Part shown: in pieces, positions 21,900 to 34,416 of the stretch | Layout: the number at the start of each line of letters is the position of its first letter | Position numbering within the stretch: the stretch's first letter is position 1 | Assembly: GCA_050084515.1 (NCBI GenBank) | Contig: CM114271.1 | Location: 10,726,001-10,790,000 of the forward strand | Length of the DNA stretch: 64,000 nucleotides | Direction of reading: 5' to 3' | Source of the DNA: Blasia pusilla | Lineage: Eukaryota; Marchantiophyta; Marchantiopsida; Blasiales | Translations under genes and position numbers: made by a program | The notes under the pieces: model-generated | The model's input: the letters and a program-made list of their open reading frames with translations, nothing else | Told to the model about the DNA's origin: nothing | Database searches by the model: none

Positions 21900-24800
21900 A
21901 TTCACTTCCAATCCCCTTAGAATGGATTTGAACCACCCAGTTAGAGTAAAGGCACACGATTCCAAGTTGTGGCAACAGGAAAGCACACGAGCTAGAGTGT
22001 TGGGCTGTAAAAGATTGCGGTGTCCGTGCAATGACTGTAAGGGTGGGTCTACGTTGTCCATCGGCAAGGTGGAAGCACATTTGAGAAAAAATGGACGCTC
22101 GGCGCTTTGTCAAGTGCCAAAATCTAGGGATGGATGGGACTCTTCAGATGAAGAGTGGCTTATGCATGATCTTGCTGAAAAAAGAAGCCAAGAGGATAAG
22201 ACAATGGAGTCAGCCCCCACCTTCCATGTGGATGGAAGGGGAGATTTTCCATGGCAGATATAGACGAGCACATTGACGTTCATAAAATGCTCAATGATAT
22301 TTTCCAGAAATACGACTATATACACGAGGATGAGACTGCAGAGACATCTCTCCCATATGATGAATTACCAGAACCGGGAATATCAAACGAAGAATCACTA
22401 TTCAATCATGGAGATGAATATGAGGAGCTTGCTGAAGCTTGCAAACCCTTGTTCCCTACAGCGAAAACATCTGTTTTGGCTTTTATCATGTTACTATTCA
22501 ACATTCAAACCACCCATGGCGTCCCAAATGTAGCTATTGACGATTTTTTGAAACTCCTTTGTAAGTTGGTCCTACCAACAGGGAACTTGGCGCCACCGAG
22601 TTATTATGTAGCAAAAAAACTCATTGGTAAACTAGGCTTAGGTTCCAACAGTATCCATGCGTGTCCAGCTGGATGTGTTTTATTCTGGGGTTATTAGGCT
22701 GAAGGTGAGATCTGTCCATTATGTGGGAAACCAAAGTTCCGGAAAGTGGGTAGAACGTTGGTACCATGTAAGGTATTAAGGCATTTTCCTGTCATACCTC
22801 GGATGAGACGTATGTTTAGATGCAAGACGTTGTCTGAATTGTTAACCTGGGCCCCCTTGAATCAGAGCAAGGATGGCTTAGTAAGACATACAGCTGATTG
22901 CAAGGCATGGCGCCACATGGACAACTTATATCCGGACTTTGCCGAGGAGAAGAGGAATTGCAGGTTTGGGCTAGCTTTGGACGGAGTGAATCCATTTTCA
23001 GACAAGTTGAGTTCGTGGTCAACATGGCCCGTGCTTCTTGTTAATTATAACTTGCCTCCCTGGCTCCAGACCAAAAAATTCTTTGTGATGCTCTCTTTGA
23101 TCATACCAGGAAAGGAGAGTGTAAATGGGAAAAACATAGACACATACTTGCTTCCTCTAGTGGAAGAGTTCCAAGAAATGTGGAAAGGGGTTCAATTTCA
23201 TGACGTACGGAAGGTAGGCGGAAGTTGGAACTTCATGTTCAGGGCTACCTTACTATGGACCATAAATGATTACCCGGCATACGGAATCAGAGAGGGCGTA
23301 ACCATGGTGGAAAACTAGGATGTACTATATGCGGGCCTCGAGTGGATTCTGATTTTTCAAAGTCTTGTGGCAAGCCCATATACGGTTGTCATCGTCGACA
23401 TCTCCCATTGAGCCATCCATGGAGGACCCGCAGGTATGGATCTCACTTCAACGGGAGTGCAGAACTTAGACCACGCGTGCCTAGACTACTTTCCAGAGAG
23501 ATTATTGGATGGGAAAATGAAAAATATGCATATGATGAGAGTGGGGGTCGAGAAGACGGCCCTACTGATCCCTACAAGAGAATTGGGGTGAAAAGGCTGA
23601 GTATACTATATTTTTTGCCATATTGGCCAGTATCCTGCTTCTTCTCTATATTATCCATTCTTTATGTTATGAAATAGTGGCTATAGAGGAGGATAGCTTT
23701 TGTTTGATTTGATTGTGGATACTAGCTATCATGTTGAAGTTGTGAGATGTCCATGCTTCCTTGACGATACAATCAGAATTTGCTTATACACCATACGTTA
23801 GATGTAATGCACGTTGAGAAGAATATCGTTGAGAATCTAGTCAAGACCTTATTTGGAGTGAAAGATACTGTGAAAGTAAGGAGAAATCTGGAGGCTCGTG
23901 GGATTCGATCCCATTTGTGGTTGCAACCCCATCCTAGTAAACCTCAAGTTTTGCTTAAACCAGATTCCGATTATTGTCTATCTCCCTGTGACTTGAACAC
24001 TTTCCTTTTGAGGATTCAAAACTTGAAAGTGCCATCTGGATATTGTGGAGAACTCTCCAAGCATGTGGTTAATCAAAAATTGGGCAATATGAAATCACAT
24101 GATTACCATGTCTTCATTCAGCAAGTCCTTCCTTATTGCATCCGTGGTCTTCTGAAGGACCACGTGACAATGGTGGTTATTAGATTATCCGGCATTTTTA
24201 GAATGGTGTGTACAAAGGTATATGATCCAGCTTTATTTGACAAACTCTTGGAAGAGACTGCCATAACCCTTTGTCTATTTGAAATGCACTTCCCTCCATC
24301 TTTCTTCGACGTGATGACACATTTGTTGATTCATGTCATAGAAGAGTTGGACATGTGTGGGCCAGTAGCATGTCGATGGATGTATCCAATGGAGCGATAT
24401 ATGGGGTACATGAAGAAATATATACGGTCTAAAGCTAGACCAGAGGGGTGTATGGGCGAGTAAGGGTATGTGAAGGACGAGGCATTAGGGTTTGTGACTG
24501 AGTATATGAAAAGGTTTGAAGACGTGCGGAAGCGAGTGTGGGATGATGGGGAGGAAGAGGGGGTCGTTGGTGAGGAGCTAGAAGGTGCAGACACTCCAGT
24601 TCGACTTTCGCGAGAAATGATCAACTTAGCACATCATTATGTGTTGCATAGTACAGAGGTCATGGTTGATTGGCAAAGGTAAAACTCTCCAATATATGCT
24701 TTTCAAGATTATAGTTATGTGAATTACGGTTCAGACTCTCAAAGTGTAGATTATTTTGGTATTGACACATTAAATACAAAATAATGTACTAATACCATTA

Positions 24801-25611
24801 ACATTGTTATTGAACAGGAAATATCAGTCATGTTTGAGAGACATTCCTTTTGAAAAGTGGATTCGCCTTGCCATTACACAGGATGCAATTGACAACTCAA
24901 AAGATCCTGATGCTCACCTACTATCGTTAGCTATACCTCCTAATAGTAGGGCATTGTCATTCAAGAGTATGAAAGCCTACGGAAACCACTTTAGGGTAGA
25001 AGGGCCAAGTGGTGCGACACCCTTCTCCACTTATGATAGTGGAATAGGTGTGATTTGTTGATGAAAAAGTTCCAACCAGAATTGTTTATACTCATATGTT
25101 GGGGTGTTGGTTGATATTCTCTTACTTGATTATGGGGTTGTAGAACAACCCATAATACTAATGCGAGGGCGGTGGGTTAAAGCATATTGGGATTCAAGAG
25201 TAGGATCCATGAAATTAGATAAGGAGGGTTTTCTGTTGGCCAACTTGAGGTCATGCGAGCCATTAGATCACCAGCCATTTGTTTTTCCCATCACAAGTGC
25301 AACAAGTGTTTTATGGAGATGCCGATGAGGGTGGAGGATGGAAAGTGGTAATGAGGAAGGAAGCTAGAGCCCAGAGAGTTTATTTTGTTGACTTAGAGTC
25401 GCTAGATGGAGCTTGTAATATTTTGCCCACCTTCCATGCCACATGCATGGAACCAGGGAATCTACCAGATGCAAGTACCTTAGGAGCTAGAGTCCTAAGT
25501 GATGCAGAGATGGAAACTACTAGAGTGGATGTGCAACATGTGCCAATAATCCATGTATGCGATATGATAGAATATGTTGATTCAGACTCTAATAACTCAG
25601 AATCAGATTAG
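21900..25611 (+). pseudogene. TNP2-type CACTA transposase
   Basis: Domains appear in the usual plant order. 21960-22200: transposase-associated segment with CPCNDCKGGST and EAHLRKNG. 22440-23320: transposase_21 core with LLFNIQTTHGVPN, CPLCGKP (read across a TAG at 22696), FRCKTLSELLTW, FGLALDGVNPFS, WPVLLVNYNLPPW, LSLIIPGKES and TINDYPAYG. 23790-24460: LHVEKN-like HVEKNIVENLVKTLFG and the DUF4218 part (CLFEMHFPPSFFDVM, GPVACRWMYPMERYMGYMKKYI). 25100-25330: DUF4216-like YGVVEQPIILMRGRWV and EPLDHQPFVFP. In-frame stops (for example after VTMVEN and before CMGE*GYVKDEA) and two introns (24681-24817 is clear) are present, so this copy is probably inactive. The protein would cut at the CACTA ends. 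Confidence 0.85.
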
Positions 25612-25778
25612 ATTAATTCATAGTTGTTTTTTTGGTACTCATCATTGTGTTTTTTTTTTGGTATGATTCAAATAATTGACTTTTTTTACGAGGATGTAAG
25701 TGAATTCTGGTGTTGTTGGGCATAATGGAATGAAACTCTACGGCAACAAGTAGAACTCTCAAATTTCCGTCAAGTTAG

Positions 25779-28700
25779 GTGTTATTCTTGCTAACTTGTC
25801 GTCTACAGAGGGAGGGAGGCGCTTGGAACGGTGTACCTGATATAACTGAAGAGATTGTGGAATCCAATCAGAGTTCATCTTGGGATGGTATAGATAATGT
25901 TCAACAAAGTCCTAATCCATACGAAGAAGAAAGGAATCATAGAGTGAAAGAGAGAAAGGCCAAAGAGGCGGAGTTGTTTGGTGGGTTGAAGGATTCGTAA
26001 GTATGATCTTGGATAATATTTTTCTTTTGCTTTATTTGGTCAAGTGTATCATGTTCATATAGTGGTTGTACATTATGAAATATGACAGAATTTGTGTGAT
26101 CATATTTTGAAGGTTTGTTGCTCCAAGGGTTGTGAAAGAGCGCAAGCCTTTGCCATATTGGAATCCTTCCCTTCCACAAAGACGCAGCTTACGGTTCGAG
26201 GAGAAGGCCACTAACTAAAGTGTAATCCCCGAGGAGATTCGAAAAGATTGTTCAGATAGTGATTCCAAAGACCCCTATTATAATCCACTCCTTGAGATGG
26301 ACTTCTTGGGGATTGAAGAGGATGACGACTTGTGGCTGGAGGATGGGAGGGTACTTTCTCTTCACATCTTGTTGTTTTGCTACTCTCTTCAGATTTCAGA
26401 ATTATGACTACTGTGTTTAGTCACAATGAAATGTCTGTTTTGAATAGCCTCAAGCAAAGGAGCGTCCAATCGAACCATCCAAACAAGGAAGTGTACGAAA
26501 TTCCAGCAATACAAACGATGCGGTAATATAATTGTAGACATGGAGGAATATTCAATTATCTCTATATGTATGATTGGTATGTAATAAATTGAGTGGTAGA
26601 AGCCTGTCATTATGACTTCACTAATCTTTGCTCATCAAATGGTCTCTAGTTTAGTTTATTCACCCATTTACTTGCATGTGCAGCCCATGGATGGAACTCC
26701 ATCACAACCCATAATGCCTTCGCAAGCATATCCCCCTCATCCACCCCCATGGGCACAGAGCCAGATGCCGTGGTGGGTACCAATGATGATGCAATCACCG
26801 ATGGGTTATGGAAGTCAATTTCAGCCACCATGGACCAATGGAGCTCAATCATCCATGAACATCCCACCCCCATGGGTAAGTAGGCTTACTATTCTGTTGT
26901 TTCTTGTTTTGCACACGGGAATTCAATTAATTGGAAGTCTAACTAGTTAATTGTATTTCTTTTGTGGACACAAGGGACATGGGCCATCCCAACCGCCATC
27001 CCCAACACCGTTGGCACCTCCATTCACCAACGGGAATACGGATGACGAATTATACCGTAGTACGTCTCAATCTTGCACAACACCAAGCCCATCATAAAAT
27101 TTGACCCCGCAAGCAGGTGCATCTAAAGGTGACTTCTCACTTGGTTCCGAGTTTGCAAATTTATACTAAAATAGGTTGTTGTATTATGAAAGGTGTGAAA
27201 CTGTTACTAGTATAAGTTGGTCTTATAGTTAATATAGTTCAACATAATTATGATTTGGTGAGTTTATAATCGTCGGCCCTACATTTTTTACATTTGAGAA
27301 TTGGGATGGTGGTATATTTGTAGGAGAGCGGCAGAGTCGCACAAAGCGTGATTTGTGGACTCATGATGTCTCCATTAGGAAGGAGCAAAACTTAAAACCT
27401 AGATGTGAGCTCATGCCAAATGGTATTCCGTCGCCTAGAGTTCCTGGTTATGAGCCTTGGCTAAATGAATTGAAGGTATGGGTGATGAGGTACTTGGACT
27501 TATCATGCATTGAGATTGGTAAATAGAATTCTATTAGCATGGCTGTTGTTCAGAATCACATCCTTGAGGCATACACATATGTGGGTGCATCATCTCTTTC
27601 ACTTGATTTCATGAAGAAAAAATAGCACAACTATTGAAAACCGAGCGATCCAATGTCAAGAACTATTGGACATTACATGGGGCTCATTGAGCAGTCCCAT
27701 GTCACCGTGATACCAATGAGGAGTCATAGAATCGATTAGTAGATTATTGGCTCTCCGAGGAGGGCAAAATAAAGGCAGAAAAGATGGCTCGAGCAAGGGC
27801 CAAGGTCCAGACTTTAAATTTCTCCGCCGTGCAGGTGTTGGGATGGACTTGATGTAAGTCATCTTGGCATTCCCTAGTTTTCTTGCTAAAGTTATGTAAT
27901 GGTAGAAAACTTCCATTATTGTTTCATTTCCATATTTGCATTGAATCCTTTCACATGCATGAATTTCATAATTAATGTATTTAAGAAGCATGTGCAGGTG
28001 CAACAACGTACCTCAAAGGAGTCCTTGGGCACGGGGCTAGAATGTATGGAGAGAAACGAGTTGCCTAAGCAACCAAGTTTCACACAATTGAGTTCATCGG
28101 TAAATGTAAATGCATAACTCTTTTCTTACCCGTTGGCTTGACATGGCTAGTATTATGACCTTCATCTGATTGGATCGTGGAGTTAGTATCATATCCTTAA
28201 TCATGTTGAATTATGGTGTTAGTATCATGATTGTATCTAAGTGTGTAATTGCAAAACCATAGTTTTTTGGTACCTAATTGATCGTTGGATTATATATGCA
28301 GAGTGTGGAATCTAGAATAACTATTCAATTGGAAGAAGTGGAAAAGAAGTGGAGCGCAGATTTGGATGATGTGAAGTTGCAGATGGAACGGCAGAACAAG
28401 GCATTAAGTGTACTCATGGGAATGGTGTCCAAACTTACTTCAAAGGATGTGTCTTCAACACCACACCAAATTTCTGGTTTCTCGCCATCCAATTCTCAAC
28501 CATATGCAACAACAGATGAGAAGCTCACATCAGGTAGCCCATTCTCATTCTTCCGCCCTTGGTTTTCAATGGTTATAACTACTTGTCCTTTCCAGCATGA
28601 GCATTTCACAACTGACTTTCTTTGTTTTGAGTAACTTACGATCCTTTGTTGAACCTATACCAACGTCTATAGCCGGACAATTAGGGAAGAGGAAGATCTC

Positions 28701-29650
28701 CACACAAAAAGAGGCAATGGCAACTACACAATCTGGTGGTAAGTAGAGAATTTAGCTTCACTACATGTAGGGTCTTATAATATAATTACTTGTTGAAGTG
28801 AAGAATCTGGTTTTACAATTCATTTCTCAATACTTGGGTTGTTTGTTGAAGTGCGTAACGGAGCAACAAAAGGAGAAGTTCCACAGAAAAAGTGCAGATG
28901 GTGATACTCGAATCACTCGTAAGTATGTCATCCTTGGCATAATGAATTTATCTGTGGCATAGTTTTCAAACTATCCACGAAACAAAACTCATTTCTTCCT
29001 ACAACCTTCAATGGACTTTGTCGTGCATAATGTGCAGAAAACGTGAGTATGGATAGCCAAGCCAAATCATCACCAGCCAAAAGAAAGAAGTCTAGGCTAC
29101 AATCTGATGGTTTGAATGAGCAGGAAAGTGAAATCAGATCAGGCTCGTCTAAGAAAATAACTAAGGTAATTTATCTCATCTATAATGGCCTCTTCTATTC
29201 AAGGTTTATATGACGACACTGATAATTCTTGTTGTGGACAGTCAAATGGTTGTCTAGGACTTGTGAACTTTTTACATCATCTTCCGAAATGGGGATGGTC
29301 TTTCAAACAGGTATATCATAGCAATTTTTTATTTTCAGATTAATGGTGCAAATGCATGTGGAAAGAATTTGAATTGATACTAACTAAATGCACGTGTATT
29401 TTTTTAGCTACGAATTGGTGATCACGTATTACTCACCAAGCCAAAGTTGAGTAGGATGGTGCTTGGGTCAGGAGTTATATCAGGTTTTGGTGGAAGAGAC
29501 AAGTTCCATGCCAAAGACATCCCTTTAGGCGTGGTGAGGGTTGATCTAAACGAGGTGTTCGAACCAGAACATGCTTTGTGGATGCCGAATTTGATAGACG
29601 AACCTGCACAAGAAACATTTGGTGATGCTCTTGGTTCAAGCATGCTGTGA
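25779..29650 (+). pseudogene. CACTA second gene (TNPA-like, multi-exon)
   Basis: Exon pieces include 25806-26000 (ending AKEAELFGGLKDS), 26620-26880 (proline-rich, PPHPPPWAQSQMPWW), 27325-27840 (GERQSRTKRDLW-like start, VDYWLSEEGKIKAEKMARA-like region in a frame broken by stops), 28302-28540 (coiled coil SRITIQLEEVEKKW, MERQNKALSVLMGMV) and 29240-29650 (LRIGDHVLLTKPKLSRMVLGSG, then FGDALGSSML). The proline-rich, coiled-coil and C-terminal 'G-D-V-x-L' layout is typical of the second protein of plant CACTA elements, which binds subterminal repeats and assists transposition. Exon limits are approximate. Confidence 0.55.
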
Positions 29651-30059
29651 CTAGAGATGCATATGAGAAAGGTGATTCAATAGAATAGTCTTTTCTTTTG
29701 GCACCCAACTATCTAAGGTGCAATAACTTTATTTTCATGGATGACATAATCTCTCTTGCTCTTTCAAGATGAGATCATAAACCCTACTATATTTGATCTT
29801 TGTTTTTTTTATCTATTTTTTAATGATAACCCCATGTAATAATGATTAATTTTGTAATTTGGTGTATGGAAGCTACTCTTAAGTGACATTCCACCCCTCA
29901 AAATCTGTTTTCAAAAGAGGATTTCAATAATTCAGATCCATTCATTCTTGCACCGTTCAAAAGGCATAATAAACATCCCAAAATATCCGAAATTTATATT
30001 CCCACTAGTCATATCAATATAACTTGCACAGTATTCTTCAAAAACTAAAGTAGTAAGCT
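29651..30059 (+). other. CACTA 3' untranslated stretch
   Basis: AT-rich sequence between the last exon and the subterminal repeats. No other feature is seen. Confidence 0.5.
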
Positions 30060-30710
30060 TCAAGTTCTCTCTAGTCATAATTGTATGACTCATGCAGTTC
30101 TGTTGCAATGGCTATATAATTTCTGCTACTCACATAGTCATATCTTCGTGACTAAACCAGTTGTGTCCTCTTTTAGAGTAGTCACGTAACTCTACTCTTC
30201 TAGTCATAGTACATGACTACAGGAGTCCATACCAACATTTCAATAAAATAAAATGACTACATGAGTTGCCAACTATAACTCAATGGAGTATACTTGGTGC
30301 ATTTTTATAGGATATTATGAACTTTTGCACACCAACCATGACTAAAGGAGTCGTTGGTGGTAACTAGAAAAATATACACATATGACTAGACGAGTCGTAC
30401 TCAAGTCCACATCATCAGTGACATGTCACAGCAATAGTCCATGTCATCAGTGACACATCACACTAAATAGTCCATGTCATTGATGATGTGTCATTATTCC
30501 ACATCATCTGAGTGACGTGTTAGTCATGGCCTCATGACTACACCCTCGAGTCATATACCAACCTCCATCTAAGCTGACCATCCTAGTTAGCCTAGTCGCC
30601 AAAAAAATATGACTTGGCTTTTGTGTCTAAAGTAGTCGTTAGTCATTGTTAGTCGTGGTATGTTAAATATGACTCATATGAGTCATATAACCTAGTCATA
30701 AAACCACGGA
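30060..30710 (+). repeat. CACTA 3' subterminal repeats
   Basis: Many short copies of ATGACTA and GAGTC(A/G) occur in both orientations, often paired as TGACTAnnnnGAGTC (for example CATGACTACAGGAGTCC, ATGACTAGACGAGTCG, ATGACTCATATGAGTCATA). Clustered subterminal motifs of this kind are the binding sites of the accessory protein in CACTA elements. The small element at 4455-4796 shares them. Confidence 0.75.
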
Positions 30711-30722
30711 TTTCTTCTAGTG

Positions 30723-31596
30723 AGCTGAAGTGTTGACCGACCAGGGTACAGAGTTTCAAGGTGAGTTTTAGGTCTTGTGTGACAAGGTGTTGATTGATCA
30801 TCGGACCACATCTCGAGATCATCGAGAGGCAGATGGTTTGGCTGAGCGTGTGGTTCAGACACTGAAGAGGGCATTGCGCAAGTATGGCCTACAAAAGGGG
30901 CATCTTGGAGACAGGGTTATTCAGTTGCCATGGTTAGCCATGGGGAATAGGTTCAATCGCCAAGCATCCTTGGCTTCCTTCTCACCTTATTTTTTGTTAT
31001 ACGGCCGAGATCATGACTTGCCAGCAGCAATTCGTTGGGAGTCTAGTAAGGTGGTGAACCTTGACAACCCAGAGATGTGGATGAGAGTGTGTTCTCAGCG
31101 GTCAGAGCCCTTCCGAAGAGTTATGCCAATATTCTTTGAGAATCTTGCCATTGCTCTACACAGGGATACGTTGCGGTATGCAACCATTCGGGGTGGAGGT
31201 TATCGAACATCGATTCGTAGGTTCCGTGTGGGGGACTATGTCTATTTTCAGCAGATTGCACCGACAACGTTGGATGTGACGGCACGCCGCTCTATTTTAC
31301 GAGTGCGCGAGGTGTTAGCTAGTGGAGTTCTCATGTTGGAGGTTCGTGATGGAGTTGTTTGGAAGGACCATGTGCGTAATTGTGTGCCATATCATCTTCC
31401 AAATGTGGATGGTAGTGTTGACCCAAGCTTAGCCATGATACGTGCTAGCTTGAGGTGTATGTTGTGTGGGTCTGCTGGTAACGCAGCCCATATGTTGGTG
31501 TGTGATCGGTGTTCTAGGGGTTGGCACATGATGTGTTTGACTCCACGTATGGATGTTGTTCCTACTGGAAGGTGGGTTTGTCCTCGATATACTTAG
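30723..31596 (+). pseudogene. Gypsy integrase core end, C-terminal module and PHD finger (plus-strand copy)
   Basis: EVLTDQGTEFQGEF carries the second catalytic Asp of the DDE core and DHREADGLAERVVQTLKRAL the catalytic Glu. Downstream FRVGDYVYFQQ and SILRVREVLASGVLMLEVRD form the GPY/F-like module. The PHD finger follows: CMLC, CDRC, GWHMMC and VCPRY, in which the last Cys ligand is replaced by Tyr, while the copy at 9846 keeps it. A TAG after GEF breaks the frame. Upstream is the CACTA terminus, so the N-terminal half of integrase and everything before it is missing here. Confidence 0.82.
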
Positions 31597-31758
31597 GAGG
31601 GATATATAACTTGATCTTTGCATAATATGGATTATAGATGTGCAACTAACGATGGGGCAACCTAGCACCCGGCCTTCTGATTCGTGCACCCCCGAAGGTG
31701 TATAGCATGTAGTAGATGTATAGGGCTACTTGGGAGTTAGAGGGACCTAACCGCCAGT

Positions 31759-32352
31759 TAGGGGGGGCGAGTTATGGTACACTTGTGTTTGTGGATGCTC
31801 TCCTCTATGTTATGTATGTAGGTGAGTATGGTATGTCAGCAATGTATGTTGTATGACGATGTGGATTCGCACGACAACTATCATGACCCTACGGATTATG
31901 TCGTAGAGTATAGTGTGCTAGTAGAGGCCGTACCTTATGTAGGGCCGTAGTGTCTAGGTAGAGATGTAGTTTCATACATAGGGTTGGGGGTTACTCCATT
32001 GAGGGTGACTTTTCCAGTAGGGCCCGCTCTTAGGTTGGAGGATATAGTGTGGAGTCCGCTCAAAGAACAGTTAGTTCTTTGAGTTGAGCTTATTGCGTTG
32101 GGAGTTAGCCTTGGTAGTGAGCAGAGCTCTTGGTTATGGTGGTTCCTGCAAGCTTCGACGTGGATTCTCCCATCGTGGAGTGGGTTTGGCTTGATTTTAT
32201 GTGATTCTATATGTGTTTTATGACAGTAGGTTTTTCATGGATTTTAGTTGTGGTACACTTCTGTTTGTGGATGCTCTTGTCTATGTGATGCATGTAGGTG
32301 AGTATGGTATGTGAGCGATGTATGTTGTATGACGATGTGGATTCGCACGATA
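31759..32352 (+). repeat. Polypurine tract, A segment and 3' LTR of plus-strand gypsy
   Basis: TTAGGGGGGGCGAG (31759-31771) is followed by a 105-bp A segment (31772-31876) and then the LTR proper (about 31879-32352, 474 bp), whose last 105 bp (32248-32352) repeat the A segment. The right end abuts a minus-strand methyltransferase frame, at GGGAGACACTC, so this gypsy inserted into the methyltransferase gene of the outer gypsy. Confidence 0.7.
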
Positions 32353-32812
32353 GAGTGTCTCCCAACAACAGAACGTTCTCCAAAATTTACGTTGGAGAAC
32401 ATGTCTGACTCTCCTGCAAATGTCGTACTACTCGTAGCATCTCCCAAAACATCCCTAACCTAGGATCTTGCAATCCAAATCCTCGGCCAGTTGATGAATG
32501 ATCCTGACATGGCCATCTAGCAATTACCAAGTGAATGGTGCCAACTCTATCCAGATCGTGCGCCCCCACCAAAGAGATGTGGACGGGTAGTGTATGCTGA
32601 TTTTCCCGTACTGCAGATACCGACAACAACTCACGATACCTCTGGACCAATCTCGCCACATGACATAATGATACTCGTTGCGCAATCTCATCTCTCTCTA
32701 TATAAAGGTGTTGATGCACCCGTATGCCTTCCTGCACAATTGCAGCCAATCCGGTGCTAATCCCTCCGAAGAGATCTAACACCCTAACACCCTCCTCTGG
32801 GCACTCCCACAC
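32353..32812 (-). pseudogene. Gypsy-borne C5-cytosine methyltransferase, motifs I-VI (nest element)
   Basis: Read leftwards: VLDLFGGISTGLAAIVQEG is motif I (SAM binding), HQHLYIERDE fits motif II, HLVIARWPCQDHSS holds the catalytic PCQ of motif IV, and after LFWEM-like MFWEMLRVVRHLQ the frame gives ILENVLLLGDTL, motif VI. The stretch from motif I to IV is uninterrupted here although it has stops in the other two copies. C5 methyltransferases attack C6 of cytosine through the motif IV Cys. The gene is broken right after motif VI by the gypsy LTR ending at 32352. Confidence 0.85.
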
Positions 32813-33367
32813 AACGGATTAGGTATCTAGTGGGATCAACGTCTCCACTCCAAGAGCCCGATCACCACATGACTCTCGCTGCTCCGGGATAAAGGCACGA
32901 CTCCACGCCTGCCTCACGAGGTTTTCGGCACTCCTCAATAGCTCTCAAGTCGTACCCCACAATGGTGAAGAGGTCTCGCCAATATGGGAAGAGACACCCG
33001 CCATGGCCTGTCTCTCCGTGGGACTATCCGCTACTGGGACATCCTCCGCATGTGCGTTCCCCTCCAAAAACTCTTCTGGCTAGCTAACACTACTTGTGAA
33101 AGCTTCCAACGTGGTCACAGACTCGCCTCGTGATCGACCACCTCATCCCGCAAACTGCACGGGTAACTGTCTCATCCGCCCGTCACTTGACCGCCACCCT
33201 GGCCGATAAGCAATGGTCTCCTCCCAAAAGCCAAGGATGAATCCTAGGGGATATAATACTGTACTCCCCACCAACATATCATACGACTCAATTGGTGTCA
33301 TAATCGCACGTGTGCGCACCATAGCACTATTCGTCGCATGCTCTAGTTGGACTCTGACAACTATCTC
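32813..33367 (-). other. Gypsy protease-methyltransferase linker
   Basis: Corresponds to 42890-43320 of the plus-strand element. Coding-like but broken; no known domain. Confidence 0.4.
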
Positions 33368-33600
33368 CTATCGAGTCATATACTGTGTGGGTGACACGCC
33401 CCCAATTGAGGTCTGTATCTCGAAGGGACAAGGCTCAATGTCGGCCTTCCGTAACCCCAACGCTAAACACGCCTCCTTCCCTAACATCAAGGGTTGCGCT
33501 CCCGAATCAAGTAGGACGCGCTGCAGGTGGTATACTGTCCCCGTGGGACTAACCAAGCGAAATACTCCGGCTCGGTTATTCGGTAACACTACTCAAGGTG
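33368..33600 (-). pseudogene. Gypsy aspartic protease (nest element)
   Basis: FRLVSPTGTVYHLQRVLLDSGAQPLMLGKEACLALGL carries the retropepsin D-S-G-A signature followed by the expected hydrophobic segment (written here across adjoining motifs VLLDSGAQ and PLMLG). It would process the gag-pol polyprotein as a dimer. The frame ends at QYMTR with a stop. Confidence 0.75.
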
Positions 33601-34416
33601 TCACCACTGCTCGCTCTATGGCTGGTCGAGCTGGCATATCTACCAACTTCGCCGCCACCGCATGCCATGACTTTGTGGGGAACGTCCCGAGCACCGGCTC
33701 TGAGGGCAAGTCCACCACCTCCTCAACTACCTCTGAACAAGAAGCAGTCATCTCTCCACGCTCACACAACGTGGCGGCTAGCAAGAACACCTCAGATGGT
33801 CCAACTCCCAACGTCGCCAACTCTATGGCGGAGAATAGTGGAGTCTGACTCACTGTGGTGGCCATCTCCAACACTATGGTCGACATTGACTCCACTCGAG
33901 CAAGCATAGGAGTTGTCACTCCAACTCCTCATGATGTCAACGCACCTGCCTGAGCTATAGGCACCGCTGGTCGTCGAGTCACCATCGATGGTGTGTGTAG
34001 TGCCTCCAACAATGTGAATGACTGTGGAACCCTGGCCTGCCGCCCATCAGTCCCCTCTGGTGGGTCAATCTCAACTCCACCTCTCGATGGCTCGGTGCCT
34101 CTCGCAGCACCTCAATTCACCATTGTAGCTGCCTCAACCCCTGGGCTGCACTACACATAAACCCCATACTGGCAAGATCCTCACCCGAGTCAGGGTAAGA
34201 GGTAGAAGCTGGAGCCACACTAGCTGCTCGCGGCTCCGTGCCTTCCCTCAACTCCATCATCGTCATGGCAGCAATCCTATGCTCCAATTGATCGATGCAT
34301 GAGAGAAGTGCAGGCTCTGGTGCTCCTGCTCCATCTCCTCTGGCTGGTGGTGGTCCTCTACCACCACGTTCAAGAAGAACTCCCCGACCTCCTCTAGGAT
34401 GACCGCCCCCAGGCCC

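Larger units (their letters stand above)
21826..30722 (+). mobile_element. CACTA (En/Spm-type) DNA transposon, 5' end not found
   Basis: A TNP2-type transposase gene, a second spliced gene and a subterminal repeat block end in TTCTTCTAGTG at 30712-30722, the inverse of CACTAGAAGAA. The element lies in a gypsy integrase: the flank AGCTGAAGTGTTGACC resumes that frame. CACTA elements make 3-bp target duplications, here expected AGC (30723-30725), but the left partner was not found, so the 5' terminus is probably rearranged. Confidence 0.8.
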
